Shown: positions 26,090 through 35,747 of the stretch, piece by piece
Layout: every line of letters starts with the position of its first letter
Numbering within the stretch: the first letter of the stretch is position 1
Assembly: GCF_024807145.1 (NCBI RefSeq)
Contig: NZ_JANUCA010000005.1
Span: 1 to 64,000 of the forward strand
DNA: 64,000 nt
Source: Microbacterium sp. AK031
GTDB taxonomy: Bacteria > Actinomycetota > Actinomycetes > Actinomycetales > Microbacteriaceae
Direction of reading: 5' to 3'
Made by a program: the position numbers and the translations under genes
Notes under the pieces: generated by a model
What the model was told of the DNA's origin: nothing
Databases searched by the model: none
The model's input: only the letters and a program-made list of their open reading frames with translations

Positions 26090-26229
26090 TTCATACCTGT
26101 TTCGTTGGGGAGCTCACGGCTCCGTAAATCTCACGGGAAGACTGTGCCTGCGTTCGTCGCAAGTCCGACGGGTGCGAGCACAAGGCTGTACCGCGCCGAC
26201 CCGTGGGGACGACTCAGCTCGCGCACCAA
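26090..26229 (-). promoter_or_regulatory. rplU 5' leader
   Basis: About 140 nt separate the predicted transcript start from the rplU GTG. The leader contains a small GGAGC/GCTCC stem-loop shortly before the ribosome site. Ribosomal protein operons often carry autoregulatory leaders; whether this one does is unknown. Confidence 0.35.
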
Positions 26230-26235
26230 AGGACA

Positions 26236-26264
26236 ACTTTACCGGATAGATCGCTGAGTCGCAA
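26236..26264 (-). promoter_or_regulatory. Promoter of the rplU operon
   Basis: On the minus strand TTGCGA (26259-26264) and TAAAGT (26236-26241) are exactly 17 nt apart, a good primary-sigma promoter. The transcript would start near 26229. Confidence 0.65.
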
Positions 26265-26292
26265 AGCGAGCCGACTCGCGTGTTCGGCGCCG

Positions 26293-26298
26293 TAGGAT
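26293..26298 (+). promoter_or_regulatory. -10 element of leaderless DUF4031 transcript
   Basis: TAGGAT lies exactly 6 nt before the GTG at 26305. Confidence 0.45.
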
Positions 26299-26304
26299 CG
26301 CTGG

Positions 26305-26574
26305 GTGACCGTTCTGATCGACGACCCTATATGGCCTGCGCACGGACGGCTCTGGGCACACCTGGTCAGCGAAGACAGCCTTGAGGAACTCCACGCGTTC
26401 GCGCTCCTCAACGACCTTCCGGCTCGGGCCTTCGATCTCGATCACTACGATGTGCCTGCCGACGCACTCCCCCGGCTCATCGCCGCCGGCGCCGTGCACG
26501 TCGGCGGCAAGGAGCTCACGAGGAGATTGATTGCCTCAGGACTCCGAATCCCCGCCCGCGACCGCCGTCGCTGA
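26305..26574 (+). CDS. DUF4031 domain protein
   Basis: An 89-residue soluble protein beginning 'MTVLIDDPIWPAHGRLWAHLVSEDSLEELHAFA'. This N-terminal pattern, followed by 'FDLDHYDVPADALPRLIAAGAVHVGGKELTRRLIASGLR', is the whole DUF4031 domain, common in actinobacteria and of unknown function. The GTG start fits a leaderless transcript. Its last 39 nt overlap the 3' end of rne on the opposite strand. Confidence 0.8.
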   Translation: MTVLIDDPIWPAHGRLWAHLVSEDSLEELHAFALLNDLPARAFDLDHYDVPADALPRLIAAGAVHVGGKELTRRLIASGLRIPARDRRR

Positions 26575-28890
26575 CGAGTTCACGGACACCGGGGTGCCTG
26601 TGAGTGCCGCCGTCGTCACCCGACGCCTGTTGCGACCCTGACCCGGCGCCTTCGGCTCGGGAAGGGCATCCAGCACGGAATCGAGCAACTGCTCGGCCTG
26701 AGTCTTCGGCGCCGCCTTGCCGCGCTCGGATGGGCGCTTCTTGCGGGGCTTCTTCGGACGCTCTGCCGCGGCCGGCTGCTCGGCGTGAGCCGTTGCAGGC
26801 GCCTCGGCAACGGCCTCCGCTGCAGTTTCCGCACTCGGAGCGCGCGTCGACGCGGCGATCTGCGCGAGGGCCGTCTTGGCGCCTTCGGGGATGCTGTGGG
26901 TCGCCGCGCTCGACGGCTGAGTGCTCTGACTCGACTGGCCGTTCCCGCCGCGCTGGCGACGATTGTTCGACGAGCCGCCATTGGTGGAGCTCGAACGGTG
27001 CTTGACCACAGGATCGTGATGCACGACGACGCCACGGCCGGCGCAGACCTCGCAGGGCTCACTGAAGGTCTCCAACAGACCGAGGCCGAGCTTCTTGCGT
27101 GTCATCTGCACGAGGCCGAGCGAGGTGACCTCTGCGACCTGGTGCTTCGTGCGGTCGCGGCTGAGGCACTCGATGAGGCGGCGGAGTACGAGGTCGCGGT
27201 TGGACTCGAGCACCATGTCGATGAAATCGACGACGATGATGCCGCCGATGTCGCGCAGCCGCAGCTGACGGACGATCTCCTCCGCTGCCTCGAGGTTGTT
27301 CTTGGTGACGGTCTCCTCGAGGTTTCCGCCTGATCCCACGAACTTGCCCGTGTTGACGTCTACGACCGTCATCGCCTCGGTGCGGTCGATGACGAGCGAG
27401 CCGCCGGAGGGCAGCCATACCTTGCGGTCGAGTGCCTTCTCTATCTGCTCAGTGATGCGGAACGCATCGAACGGATCGGTCTCGTCCTCGTACGGCTCGA
27501 CGCGCTCGAGAAGGTCGGGAGCGACGCTTTCCAGATATGCCCGGATGGTCTGCTGCGCATCCTCGCCCTGGATCAGCATCTTCGTGAAGTCCTCGTTGAA
27601 GACGTCTCGGACGATCTTGACGAGAAGATCGGGCTCGGCGTGCAGCAGCGCGGGGGCCGACTGGTTGTCGACCTGCTTGCGGATGTGCTCCCACTGCGTG
27701 GTGAGGCGCTGCACATCGCGTGTCAACTGGTCTTCCGTCGCGCCTTCTGCAGCGGTGCGCACGATGACGCCGGAGGACTCGGGCAGCACCTCCTTGAGGA
27801 TGCGCTTGAGGCGGGCTCGCTCGTTGTCGGGAAGCTTGCGCGAGATGCCGTTCATGGACCCGTTCGGCACATACACGAGGTACCGACCGGGAAGGGAGAT
27901 CTGGCTGGTGAGGCGAGCACCCTTGTGCCCAACCGGATCCTTCGTGACCTGCACGAGGACGCGGTCGCCCGGCTTCAGTGCCAGCTCGATGCGCCGGGGC
28001 TGGTTGCCGGTCTCGACGCCATCCCAGTCGACTTCACCGGAGTAGAGCACCGCGTTGCGTCCGCGGCCGATGTCGACGAAGGCCGCCTCCATGCTCGGCA
28101 GCACGTTCTGCACGCGACCGAGATAGACGTTGCCGATCAGCGACGCGTCCTGGTTGCGGGCGACGTAGTGCTCCACGAGTACACCGTCCTCGAGAACGCC
28201 GATCTGGGTGCGCGAGTTCTTGGAGCGCACGACCATCTTGCGGTCGACGGATTCACGACGTGCGAGGAACTCGGCCTCGGTCACGACAGGGCGACGCCGA
28301 CCGGCATCCCGACCGTCACGACGACGCTGCTTCTTGGCCTCGAGGCGAGTGGAACCCTTGATCGCCTTCGGCTCTGTGATGTACTCGACGGCGCGCTGAC
28401 GCTGACGCGGCTCCTCGCGCTGGTCGTCACTCTCGCTGCTGCCGCCGCGACGACGACGCCCGCGGCGTGCCGCGGGTGCGTCATCCTCGTCGCTCTCGCG
28501 GATGTCGCGATCACGCCCGCCACGCGGGTCACGATCACGGTCGCGCCCAGACAGTGCAGGCAGCGGAACGATCTCCGGTGCGTAGAAGCGCAGCTGGGTC
28601 GAGACCTGCGAGACGAAGACCTCCGGAAGAAGGCCCAGTGTGACCGCCGTGATCGGCTCGGAGTCCGTCGGTGCGGTCGGCGCATCTTCTGCGACGGGCT
28701 CCGCCTGCTCAGGCTCAGAGGCCTGCTCAGGCTCGGAGGCCTGCTCAGGCTCAGCCGCCTGCTCGGCTTCAGCAGCCTGCTCGGTCTCAGCGACCGGATC
28801 CGGTGCGGGAAGCGAATCCTGCGGTGCTACCGGAGCCTCCGTGTGCGCGTCGAGGGTAGGGGTGTTGTTGTCATTGTTCTCATCGGCCAT
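26536..28890 (-). CDS. rne: Ribonuclease E/G
   Basis: The main endoribonuclease for mRNA decay and rRNA/tRNA processing, 784 residues. The first 200 or so are disordered, with acidic 'EPEQ' repeats (about 36-63) followed by basic and RGG-like stretches. The core holds an S1 domain ('DASLIGNVYLGRVQNVLPSMEAAFVDIGRGRNAVLY'), the catalytic Asp pair in 'TVVDVNTGKFVG' and 'IVVDFIDM', and the zinc link 'EPCEVCAGRG'. A disordered C-terminal tail ends the protein. The domain order, with the core in the middle, is the actinobacterial type. A long leader with two hairpins precedes it. Confidence 0.95.
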   Translation of the reverse strand: MADENNDNNTPTLDAHTEAPVAPQDSLPAPDPVAETEQAAEAEQAAEPEQASEPEQASEPEQAEPVAEDAPTAPTDSEPITAVTLGLLPEVFVSQVSTQLRFYAPEIVPLPALSGRDRDRDPRGGRDRDIRESDEDDAPAARRGRRRRGGSSESDDQREEPRQRQRAVEYITEPKAIKGSTRLEAKKQRRRDGRDAGRRRPVVTEAEFLARRESVDRKMVVRSKNSRTQIGVLEDGVLVEHYVARNQDASLIGNVYLGRVQNVLPSMEAAFVDIGRGRNAVLYSGEVDWDGVETGNQPRRIELALKPGDRVLVQVTKDPVGHKGARLTSQISLPGRYLVYVPNGSMNGISRKLPDNERARLKRILKEVLPESSGVIVRTAAEGATEDQLTRDVQRLTTQWEHIRKQVDNQSAPALLHAEPDLLVKIVRDVFNEDFTKMLIQGEDAQQTIRAYLESVAPDLLERVEPYEDETDPFDAFRITEQIEKALDRKVWLPSGGSLVIDRTEAMTVVDVNTGKFVGSGGNLEETVTKNNLEAAEEIVRQLRLRDIGGIIVVDFIDMVLESNRDLVLRRLIECLSRDRTKHQVAEVTSLGLVQMTRKKLGLGLLETFSEPCEVCAGRGVVVHHDPVVKHRSSSTNGGSSNNRRQRGGNGQSSQSTQPSSAATHSIPEGAKTALAQIAASTRAPSAETAAEAVAEAPATAHAEQPAAAERPKKPRKKRPSERGKAAPKTQAEQLLDSVLDALPEPKAPGQGRNRRRVTTAALTGTPVSVNSSATAVAGGDSES

Positions 28891-29061
28891 CTCTGGCTAA
28901 CTCCCTGCGCGGAGCAACAGGTGCTCCGCGAAATCTCATGCGGCACCCGCGGGTGCCGCGAACTCACTCGGTTTGCGACCGGCTCATGGCTCTGATCGCG
29001 AGGGGCATTGGACCCCGAAGTCTGCGTCGATGCGTTTCACGGCTGCGCCGCTCGATGCATC
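28891..29061 (-). promoter_or_regulatory. Structured 5' leader of rne
   Basis: The leader of roughly 170 nt carries two strong hairpins near the start codon: CGCGGAGCA-5 nt-TGCTCCGCG (28908-28930) and the 20-bp palindrome GCGGCACCCGCGGGTGCCGC (28940-28959). In E. coli rne, leader hairpins let RNase E cleave its own mRNA; the same logic here is inference. Confidence 0.5.
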
Positions 29062-29068
29062 AGATCTC

Positions 29069-29074
29069 ATTATC
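29069..29074 (-). promoter_or_regulatory. -10 element of rne
   Basis: GATAAT on the minus strand, about 178 nt before the rne ATG. No clear -35 is seen at 16-18 nt. Confidence 0.4.
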
Positions 29075-29173
29075 GCATCATGTTGCCCAGTTCGCGGCAT
29101 CCGCGCCGTCTGCGCCGTGTAGCGGAACCGGTTCAGACCGCGCGAATGAGCCCGGATCCATAGGAACCGCTGA

Positions 29174-29179
29174 GATAAT
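29174..29179 (+). promoter_or_regulatory. -10 element of leaderless VKOR transcript
   Basis: GATAAT lies exactly 6 nt before the ATG at 29186. Confidence 0.4.
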
Positions 29180-29185
29180 CACGAC

Positions 29186-29803
29186 ATGAGCGAGCAGCGC
29201 ACCCGCCCCGTCGGCTTCGGAATCTGGCTGATCGTCGCCAGTGTGATCGGCTGGTGGGCGGCGTTCCAGCTCACGATCGACAAATTCATCCAACTCGAGA
29301 ATCCGGATGCCGATCTGAACTGCAACGTCAGCGTCATGATCCAGTGTGGCAAGAATCTAGATTCATGGCAGGGCGAGATCTTCGGTTTCCCCAACCCGAT
29401 CATCGGACTCACCGGTTGGATGGCGCCCCTCGTCGTCGGCGTGGCGGTGCTCGCCGGAGCCCGCTTCCCCCGCTGGTTCTGGGCGGCATTCGGCGCCGGG
29501 ATGACCTTCGCGATCGGATTCGTCGGCTGGCTGATCTGGCAGAGCCTCTATGCGACGAACCTCGGCGTCCTGTGCCCCTGGTGCATGCTCACGTGGGCGA
29601 TCACGATCCCGACCTTCTTGGCGACGATGGTGCATCTGGCGCGCAACGGCACGTTCAGCAGATCAGAGCGTTTCCGTGAACGAGCCGGTCGCCTGATGAT
29701 CTGGGTTCCGCTCGCGACGATCCTCGTCTACGCCGTCGTCATCGCTCTCATTCAGCTGCGCGGCCTCGACCTGCTCGGAGAGGTCGTCGGGATGATCGTC
29801 TGA
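29186..29803 (+). CDS. Vitamin K epoxide reductase family protein
   Basis: A 205-residue membrane protein with about five helices. VKOR homologues in actinobacteria reoxidise DsbA-like partners using menaquinone, so disulfides can form outside the cell. The loop cysteines are Cys46 and Cys54 ('LNCNVSVMIQCGKN') and the quinone-facing pair is Cys130-Pro-Trp-Cys133 in 'LGVLCPWCMLTWA'. No fused thioredoxin domain is present; a DsbA-like partner must be encoded elsewhere. It is transcribed alone, divergent from rne and converging on ndk across a terminator. Confidence 0.92.
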   Translation: MSEQRTRPVGFGIWLIVASVIGWWAAFQLTIDKFIQLENPDADLNCNVSVMIQCGKNLDSWQGEIFGFPNPIIGLTGWMAPLVVGVAVLAGARFPRWFWAAFGAGMTFAIGFVGWLIWQSLYATNLGVLCPWCMLTWAITIPTFLATMVHLARNGTFSRSERFRERAGRLMIWVPLATILVYAVVIALIQLRGLDLLGEVVGMIV

Positions 29804-29824
29804 CGGGAGCCGAGCCCGAACACG

Positions 29825-29867
29825 ACGAAGCCCGCCGGCTCCTGTGCAGGACTCCGGCGGGCTTCGT
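29825..29867. terminator. Bidirectional terminator between VKOR gene and ndk
   Basis: ACGAAGCCCGCCGG (29825-29838) and CCGGCGGGCTTCGT (29854-29867) form a perfect 14-bp stem with a 15-nt loop between convergent genes. Confidence 0.85.
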
Positions 29868-29898
29868 GCTGTCAGGATCAGTCGAGGCGCTGTTCAGG

Positions 29899-30315
29899 TC
29901 AGGCGAACCAGATTCCGAGCTCGCGTGCGGCAGACTCTGGGCTGTCCGATCCGTGCACGAGGTTCTGCTGCACTGCGAGGCCCCAGTCGCGTCCGAGATC
30001 ACCGCGGATCGTGCCGGGTGCGGCGGTGGTGGGGTCGGTCGTGCCCGCCAGCGAGCGGAATCCCTCGATCACGCGGTTGCCGGTGAGGCGGATCGCCACG
30101 GACGGGCCGGACATCATGAACTCGAGCAGGGGCTCGTAGAACGGCTTGCCCTCGTGCTCGGCGTAGTGCTCGGCGAGCACATCACGGTCGGGCTCGACCA
30201 GACGGATGTCGACGAGCGCGTAGCCCTTGGCCTCGATGCGGGCGAGAATCGTGCCGGTGAGGCCGCGGGCGACGCCGTCGGGCTTGACGAGGACGAGGGT
30301 TTCTTCAGTGGCCAT
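29899..30315 (-). CDS. ndk: Nucleoside diphosphate kinase
   Basis: Transfers gamma-phosphate between nucleoside triphosphates and diphosphates. The 138-residue protein starts 'MATEETLVLVKPDGVARG' and has the active-site 'NLVHGSDSPESAARELGIWF', whose His carries the phosphate. The open frame extends upstream, but ATG 30315 is where NDK proteins normally begin and leaves a 1-nt gap to the DUF4233 stop. Last gene of ileS-folC-DUF4233-ndk, a typical actinobacterial order. Confidence 0.97.
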   Translation of the reverse strand: MATEETLVLVKPDGVARGLTGTILARIEAKGYALVDIRLVEPDRDVLAEHYAEHEGKPFYEPLLEFMMSGPSVAIRLTGNRVIEGFRSLAGTTDPTTAAPGTIRGDLGRDWGLAVQQNLVHGSDSPESAARELGIWFA

Positions 30316-30316
30316 G

Positions 30317-30745
30317 TCAATCGCTCTCTGTGTGAGTGTCGGTTTCTTCAGTGAGTCGGCTCGGCTCGTCAGGACGTCGTGCGTCCAGACGGGCCCCCAT
30401 GATCGTCGCATACGCCCACATGCCACCGAAAACCAGAACGACGAGCAGGACGGCCGGCACGAAGAACGCCGACAGTGCGACGATCACCTGCAGCACCCAG
30501 CCGGCGCTGATCGCCCAGGGCCTCGTGATCATTCCGGCGACGGCCACCATCGCGACCGCAACGATGACGCCTCCGACGATCGCCCACCACTGCGGCAGAC
30601 CCCAGGGCAGCGAATTGAGGCCGAAGATCGTGAGGCCGACGAGCAGTACGACGATGGCCTCGAAACCGAGGACGATCGGAGCGAGCTTCTGCACGAGGGT
30701 TCGCGGAGCACGGGCGGGGCGCGGCGCGGGCGCGGCGTCGCTCAT
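30317..30745 (-). CDS. DUF4233 membrane protein
   Basis: A 142-residue membrane protein with four helices, starting '[43 protein letters not shown]'. The family is actinobacterial, of unknown function, and typically sits between folC and ndk as here. The start at 30745 is chosen because it overlaps the folC stop by 4 nt; the longer open frame lies inside folC. The C-terminal tail is acidic ('LTEETDTHTESD'). Confidence 0.88.
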   Translation of the reverse strand: MSDAAPAPRPARAPRTLVQKLAPIVLGFEAIVVLLVGLTIFGLNSLPWGLPQWWAIVGGVIVAVAMVAVAGMITRPWAISAGWVLQVIVALSAFFVPAVLLVVLVFGGMWAYATIMGARLDARRPDEPSRLTEETDTHTESD

Positions 30746-32094
30746 GCGCGCCACCCCGACTTCCAGTCCTCTTCCTCCGCAAGCGCGATCGCTTCTCCTG
30801 CGAGCACGATGGATCCGGCGATCACGACGGCGCGACGATCCGACGATGCTGCCCACTCGCGTGCCGCGTCTGCCGCGTCTGCAAGCGTCGGATGCACCGT
30901 GGCGCGCTGTCCGGTGGATTCAACGAGATCGGCGATGACGTCTGCATCGCTCGCCCGCTCGCTCTCCGGCGCGGTCGCGAACACATGGGACACCGCCGGG
31001 GCGAGCTCGGCGATGATGCCGGCTGCGTCCTTGTCGGCGAGAACACCGAGCACCAGCCCCCACTCGTCGAAGTCGAAGCTGTCGTCCAGCGACTGCGCGA
31101 GCGCCTTGGCGCCGTGCGGGTTGTGCGCGGCGTCCACGACCACGGTCGGTGCGATCCCGAGCAGCTGGAGCCGCCCTGGTGATGTCGCACCTTGCAGACC
31201 GTCGGTGATGATGTCGCCGGCGATGTGCTGCGTGCCTGCGCCGATCAGCGACTCCACGGCCGCCACGGCGAGGGCAGCGTTGTGCCCCTGGTGCGCGCCG
31301 TACAGAGGCAGGTACTCCTCGACATAGGCGCCGGCGAGCCCGCGAATGGTCAGCAGCTGTCCGCCGACGGCGAGCTTCTGATCGGTGAGTCCGAACTCCT
31401 CACCCTCGAACGCGATGGTGGCGTTCTTCGAGCTCGCGACCCTGCGCAGCACTTCGGCGGCCTCGGCGGGCTGCTGGGCTGACACCACGGCAGCGCCCTC
31501 CTTGATGATGCCGGCCTTGACCTCCGCGATCGCTGCGATCGTGTCGCCGAGTCGGTCGGCGTGGTCGATGGCGATCGGAGCGAACACCGCGACATCGCCG
31601 TCTGCGGTGTTCGTGGAATCCCAGGAGCCGCCCATGCCCACTTCGAGCACGAGCACATCGACCGGGGCATCCGATGCCGCGACGAACGCCAGCACGGTGA
31701 GCAGCTCGAAGAACGTCAGCGGTGCATCGCCCGTCTTCTCGAGCTCAGCATCCACGATCGACACGAAGGGCTCGATCTCGTCCCAGGCGTCGGCGACCGC
31801 ACCGTCGTCGATGGGCTCGCCGTCGATCATGATGCGCTCTGTGAATCGCTCGAGGTGAGGACTCGTGAACAGACCGGTGCGCAGCCCATGTGCCCGCACC
31901 AGGCTCTCGATCATGCGAGCGGTCGACGTCTTCCCGTTGGTGCCGGTGATGTGCACGACGCGGTACGTGCGCTGCGGATCGTCGAGGAGCTCGAGGATGC
32001 GCGCTGTGCGCTCCTTGCGCGGCTGCACCCAGCGCTCGCCCGCCCGGCTCAGCAGAGCCTCGTATACGGCGTCTGCGCGCTTGCGGTCGCTCAT
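30742..32094 (-). CDS. folC: Bifunctional folylpolyglutamate synthase / dihydrofolate synthase
   Basis: Adds glutamate to dihydropteroate and to folates. The 450-residue Mur-ligase-type enzyme has the ATP loop '[35 protein letters not shown]', '[19 protein letters not shown]', '[24 protein letters not shown]' and '[19 protein letters not shown]'. It overlaps ileS by 4 nt upstream and the DUF4233 gene by 4 nt downstream. In many Gram-positive bacteria folC follows valS; here it follows ileS. With pabB at the left of the window it is the second folate gene here. Confidence 0.96.
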   Translation of the reverse strand: MSDRKRADAVYEALLSRAGERWVQPRKERTARILELLDDPQRTYRVVHITGTNGKTSTARMIESLVRAHGLRTGLFTSPHLERFTERIMIDGEPIDDGAVADAWDEIEPFVSIVDAELEKTGDAPLTFFELLTVLAFVAASDAPVDVLVLEVGMGGSWDSTNTADGDVAVFAPIAIDHADRLGDTIAAIAEVKAGIIKEGAAVVSAQQPAEAAEVLRRVASSKNATIAFEGEEFGLTDQKLAVGGQLLTIRGLAGAYVEEYLPLYGAHQGHNAALAVAAVESLIGAGTQHIAGDIITDGLQGATSPGRLQLLGIAPTVVVDAAHNPHGAKALAQSLDDSFDFDEWGLVLGVLADKDAAGIIAELAPAVSHVFATAPESERASDADVIADLVESTGQRATVHPTLADAADAAREWAASSDRRAVVIAGSIVLAGEAIALAEEEDWKSGWRA

Positions 32095-35000
32095 GCGGAT
32101 GCCCCTTCGATATTGGAGTCGATCGTGACGATGATCGCGGACTTGTCCGATCCGAGCGCGGTGGCGCCGCTGCGGAAGACGCCGTCACCGGGGCTGGTCA
32201 CGGACTTGATCAGTTCGTCCATGTCGTCGGTCGCCTGCACGGCGAAGGCGATGGCGAGGGTCTCCCCCGCGATCAGCTCAGCATGCGTGCGCAGCGCGTC
32301 AGAGTTCTCCGGAGAGACGTTCAGCGCCAGCACGATCCGGTCGCTCACGTCGAGACCGGCGTTCTTGCGCGCCTCCTGCACGACGCGGATCGCATCGCGG
32401 GCCATCCCTTCGGATTCCAGCTCCGGGGTTGTCTGCGTGTCGAGCAGCACGAAACCGCCACTCGGCACAATCGCGAGGGCCTCACCCTCCGGCCGACCTG
32501 TCGTCTCGAGCGCGAGCTCGTACTCGGCGGGCTCGAGAGCGATCCCGTCGACGACGACAGCCCCGTCCTTCTCCTCCCATAGCCCGGCTCTGGCACCGGC
32601 GATGACATGCTGCACCTGCTTGCCCAGGCGGGGTCCTGCCGCACGTGCATTCACGCTCAGGCGGTGGCTGATGCCGTATTCCGCCGCCGCGGTGTCGGTG
32701 AGCTGCACGAGCTCCACGGACTTCACGTTGAGCTCGTCGCGCAGGATGTCCTCGAACTGGCCCAACGTGTTCGCGAGCGGCGACACGACGCTGAAGCGCG
32801 CGAGCGGCAGACGCACGCGCAGCTTCTCCTTCTTGCGCAGGGCGTTGCCGACGCTGGAGAGTTCGCGCACGGCATCCATCGCATCGCGGATGTCATCCGC
32901 GGCGGGGAATGCCTCAGCATCCGGCCAATCGGTCAGATGCACGCTGCGGCCACCGGTGAGGCCCTGCCAGACCCGCTCACTGACCAGCGGCACGAGGGGC
33001 GCAGCGACACGGGTGAGCGTCTCGAGCACGGTGTAGAGCGTGTCGAACGCCTCGCGGCTCTTCGGATCGTCGGTCACGCCGGTCCAGAACCGATCACGGG
33101 AGCGACGGATGTACCAGTTCGTCAGCACCTCGGCGAAGTCGCGAAGACGAGCGGATGCTGAAGTCGAGTCGAGTCCCTCGAGATCGGCTCGGACCTCACG
33201 GACGAGGTCGCCGGTGCGTGCCAGGATGTAGCGATCGAGCACGTCGGTCGAGTCCGTGCGCCACGTGGCTTCGTATCCGTCGGAGGCGTTCGCATACGTC
33301 GCGAAGAAGTACCACGAGCTCCACAGCGGCAGCAGGAACTCCCGCACGCCGGCACGGATGCCCTCCTCCGTGACGGCGAGGTTGCCGCCCCGCAGCACCG
33401 AGCTCGACATCAGGAACCAGCGCATCGCGTCGGAGCCGTCACGGTCGAGCACCTCGGAGACATCCGGGTAGTTGCGCAGCGATTTCGACATCTTGTAGCC
33501 GTCGTTGCCGAGCACGATGCCGTGGCAGCTGACGCCGGTGAACGCCGGACGGTCGAACAGCGCGGTCGACAGCACGTGCATCAGGTAGAACCAGCCACGG
33601 GTCTGCCCGATGTACTCGACGATGAAGTCGGCCGGCGAGTGCGAGTCGAACCACTCCTGGTTCTCGAACGGGTAGTGCACCTGCGCGTAGGGCATGGATC
33701 CGGAGTCGAACCAGACGTCGAAGACGTCCTCTATGCGGCGCATGGTCGACTTCCCCGTCGGGTCGTCGGGGTTCGGACGCGTCAGCTCGTCGATGTACGG
33801 CCGGTGCAGGTCGACTTCACCCTCTGGGTTGCGCGGCAGCGTGCCGAAGTCGCGCTCCAGATCCGCCAGCGACCCGTACGAGTCGACGCGCGGGTATTCC
33901 GGGTCGTCGCTCTTCCAGATCGGGATGGGAGAGCCCCAGTAGCGGTTGCGGCTGATCGACCAGTCGCGCGCGCCCTCGAGCCACTTGCCGAACTGCCCGT
34001 GCTTGACGTTCTCCGGAACCCAGGTGATCTGCTCGTTGTTCGCGAGCATCTTGTCCTTGATGTCGGTGACACGGACGAACCAGCTCGAGACGGCCTTGTA
34101 GATCAGGGGGTTCCGGCAACGCCAGCAGTGCGGGTAGGAGTGCTCGTAGCTGGCCTCGCGCACGAGTCGTCCACTGTCCTTGAGCAGGCGGATGAGCGGG
34201 CGGTTGGCGTCCATCCACAGCTCGCCGGCGACGTCGGTGACGTTCGGTAGGAACCGTCCACCGTCATCGAGGGAGATGATCGTCGGGATGCCGGCCGCGC
34301 CGGCCACTCGCTGGTCGTCCTCACCGTAGGCGGGCGCCTGGTGGACGATGCCGGTGCCGTCGGTGGTGGTGACGTAGTCGTCAGCGAGGATGCGCCACGC
34401 GTTCTCGGTGCCATAGGTCTCGGCGTCGGCGTAGTAGTCGAACAGGTGGTCATAGGTGACGTCCTGCAGTTGGGCGCCTGTGAGCGTCACGTCGACGGCG
34501 GCGACAGCATCCGCCGCCGACTCGTAGCCGAGATCCTTGGCGTAGCCGGCGAGCAGATCGCGGGCCAGCAGGTAGCGGTGTGCGGATGCTTCGACCGGCT
34601 CACCGGCGTTGTGCACGTCGGCTGCGCCGCCGGGACCTGCAGGAAGAACGACGTACTCGATCTCCGGTCCCACGGCGAGCGCGAGGTTGGTCGGGAGGGT
34701 CCACGGGGTCGTCGTCCATGCGAGGGCGCGCACGCCGGTGAGCCCTAGCGACTCGGCTTTGACGCCGGTGAGCGGGAACGTCACGGTCACGGACGGGTCC
34801 TGACGCATCTTGTAGACGTCGTCGTCCATGCGCAGCTCGTGGGCGCTGAGCGGCGTCTCGTCGCGCCAGCAGTACGGCAGCACGCGGTAGCCCTCGTAAG
34901 CGAGCCCCTTGTCGTACAGGGTCTTGAACGCCCAGAGCACGCTCTCCATGTAGTTCGTGTCGAGCGTCTTGTAGCCGCGCTCGAAGTCGACCCAGCGCGC

Positions 35001-35444
35001 CTGGCGGGTGACATACTCCTGCCACTGATCGGTGTATGCCAGCACCGACTCGCGCGCCTTGGCATTGAACGTGTCGATGCCCATGGCTTCGATCTCGCTC
35101 TTCTCGGTGATGCCGAGCTGCTTCATCGCCTCGAGCTCTGCGGGCAGGCCGTGCGTGTCCCAGCCGAAGACGCGGTCGACCTTCTTGCCGATCATGGTCT
35201 GGAACCGGGGGAAGAGGTCCTTGGCGTACCCGGTGAGCAGGTGGCCGTAGTGAGGCAGGCCGTTGGCGAACGGCGGGCCGTCGTAGAAGACCCACTCCTC
35301 GGCGCCCTCACGCTGCGCGATGGATGCGCGGAAGGTGTCGTCCTCCTCCCAGAAGTCGAGCACCTCGCGCTCGATCTGCGGGAACCGAGGGCTGGGGGCG
35401 ACGTCGGCGGCAGGGCCGAAGGATGAAGGGCGTGGGTATGTCAT
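32091..35444 (-). CDS. ileS: Isoleucyl-tRNA synthetase, long eukaryote-like type
   Basis: Charges tRNA-Ile. The 1117-residue length and the sequence style ('[26 protein letters not shown]', '[12 protein letters not shown]') place it in the type 2 IleRS clade, which includes mupirocin-tolerant enzymes and is common in actinobacteria. The HIGH box is HYGH and the KMSKS loop is '[10 protein letters not shown]'. The editing domain and the C-terminal tRNA-binding region are both present. ATG 35444 ([11 protein letters not shown]) is chosen; the longer frame runs into a T-box leader. The first gene of an operon with folC, DUF4233 and ndk. Confidence 0.96.
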   Translation of the reverse strand: MTYPRPSSFGPAADVAPSPRFPQIEREVLDFWEEDDTFRASIAQREGAEEWVFYDGPPFANGLPHYGHLLTGYAKDLFPRFQTMIGKKVDRVFGWDTHGLPAELEAMKQLGITEKSEIEAMGIDTFNAKARESVLAYTDQWQEYVTRQARWVDFERGYKTLDTNYMESVLWAFKTLYDKGLAYEGYRVLPYCWRDETPLSAHELRMDDDVYKMRQDPSVTVTFPLTGVKAESLGLTGVRALAWTTTPWTLPTNLALAVGPEIEYVVLPAGPGGAADVHNAGEPVEASAHRYLLARDLLAGYAKDLGYESAADAVAAVDVTLTGAQLQDVTYDHLFDYYADAETYGTENAWRILADDYVTTTDGTGIVHQAPAYGEDDQRVAGAAGIPTIISLDDGGRFLPNVTDVAGELWMDANRPLIRLLKDSGRLVREASYEHSYPHCWRCRNPLIYKAVSSWFVRVTDIKDKMLANNEQITWVPENVKHGQFGKWLEGARDWSISRNRYWGSPIPIWKSDDPEYPRVDSYGSLADLERDFGTLPRNPEGEVDLHRPYIDELTRPNPDDPTGKSTMRRIEDVFDVWFDSGSMPYAQVHYPFENQEWFDSHSPADFIVEYIGQTRGWFYLMHVLSTALFDRPAFTGVSCHGIVLGNDGYKMSKSLRNYPDVSEVLDRDGSDAMRWFLMSSSVLRGGNLAVTEEGIRAGVREFLLPLWSSWYFFATYANASDGYEATWRTDSTDVLDRYILARTGDLVREVRADLEGLDSTSASARLRDFAEVLTNWYIRRSRDRFWTGVTDDPKSREAFDTLYTVLETLTRVAAPLVPLVSERVWQGLTGGRSVHLTDWPDAEAFPAADDIRDAMDAVRELSSVGNALRKKEKLRVRLPLARFSVVSPLANTLGQFEDILRDELNVKSVELVQLTDTAAAEYGISHRLSVNARAAGPRLGKQVQHVIAGARAGLWEEKDGAVVVDGIALEPAEYELALETTGRPEGEALAIVPSGGFVLLDTQTTPELESEGMARDAIRVVQEARKNAGLDVSDRIVLALNVSPENSDALRTHAELIAGETLAIAFAVQATDDMDELIKSVTSPGDGVFRSGATALGSDKSAIIVTIDSNIEGASA

Positions 35445-35459
35445 CGTGTCTCGCAGTGC

Positions 35460-35632
35460 TCGTGGCGGATGCTCCGTGCGAGGACGATCCTCGCGGACCG
35501 CGGTACCACCTCGCGTGCGGTGCCTCACGGCACTGCCACTCTCACTGCGGCGATGACGGGCCTGCCCCGCTCGGTTCTACTGGGCCTTGCGACTGTTCTT
35601 CCGAGAGCTCCCCGGTGATGGCCGGATCAAAG
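35460..35632 (-). promoter_or_regulatory. T-box riboswitch of ileS (tRNA-Ile sensing)
   Basis: On the minus strand a short Stem I (UCCG...CGGA) presents the specifier ATC at 35619-35617 in 'GGCCATCACCGGGGAGC', matching isoleucine. The T-box sequence TGGTACCGCGG lies at 35508-35498 and pairs with the NCCA end of uncharged tRNA. No terminator follows, so control is probably translational, as described for actinobacterial ileS T-boxes. Confidence 0.88.
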
Positions 35633-35643
35633 CGTGTGCGTCC

Positions 35644-35649
35644 ATTGTA
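35644..35649 (-). promoter_or_regulatory. -10 element of the ileS operon
   Basis: TACAAT on the minus strand, ending about 12 nt before the T-box Stem I. A convincing -35 is not visible. Confidence 0.5.
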
Positions 35650-35735
35650 CGCGCGGTGCGCTGTACCCCGCGCCTGGGCCGGCGAATGGATTGGCCCGGC
35701 GCAGCGCTTCGGCCGGATATGTCCGCTGCACCGCA

Positions 35736-35741
35736 TACGCT
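35736..35741 (+). promoter_or_regulatory. -10 element before the pentapeptide-like gene
   Basis: TACGCT lies exactly 6 nt before the GTG at 35748; AAGGGG in the spacer could also serve as a ribosome site if transcription starts further upstream. Confidence 0.4.
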
Positions 35742-35747
35742 CAAGGG

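Noticed and set aside
28700..28780. Tandem repeat in the rne 5' coding region as a possible CRISPR or satellite
   Set aside because: It is an in-frame EPEQ protein repeat in the disordered N terminus, with no spacers.
27640..28995. 451-codon plus-strand frame opposite rne
   Set aside because: Antisense shadow of the RNase E gene with no domain and no ribosome site.
35445..35528. Longer ileS start at 35528
   Set aside because: It would translate the T-box sequence TGGTACCGCGG; homologues begin at MTYPRP-like positions.
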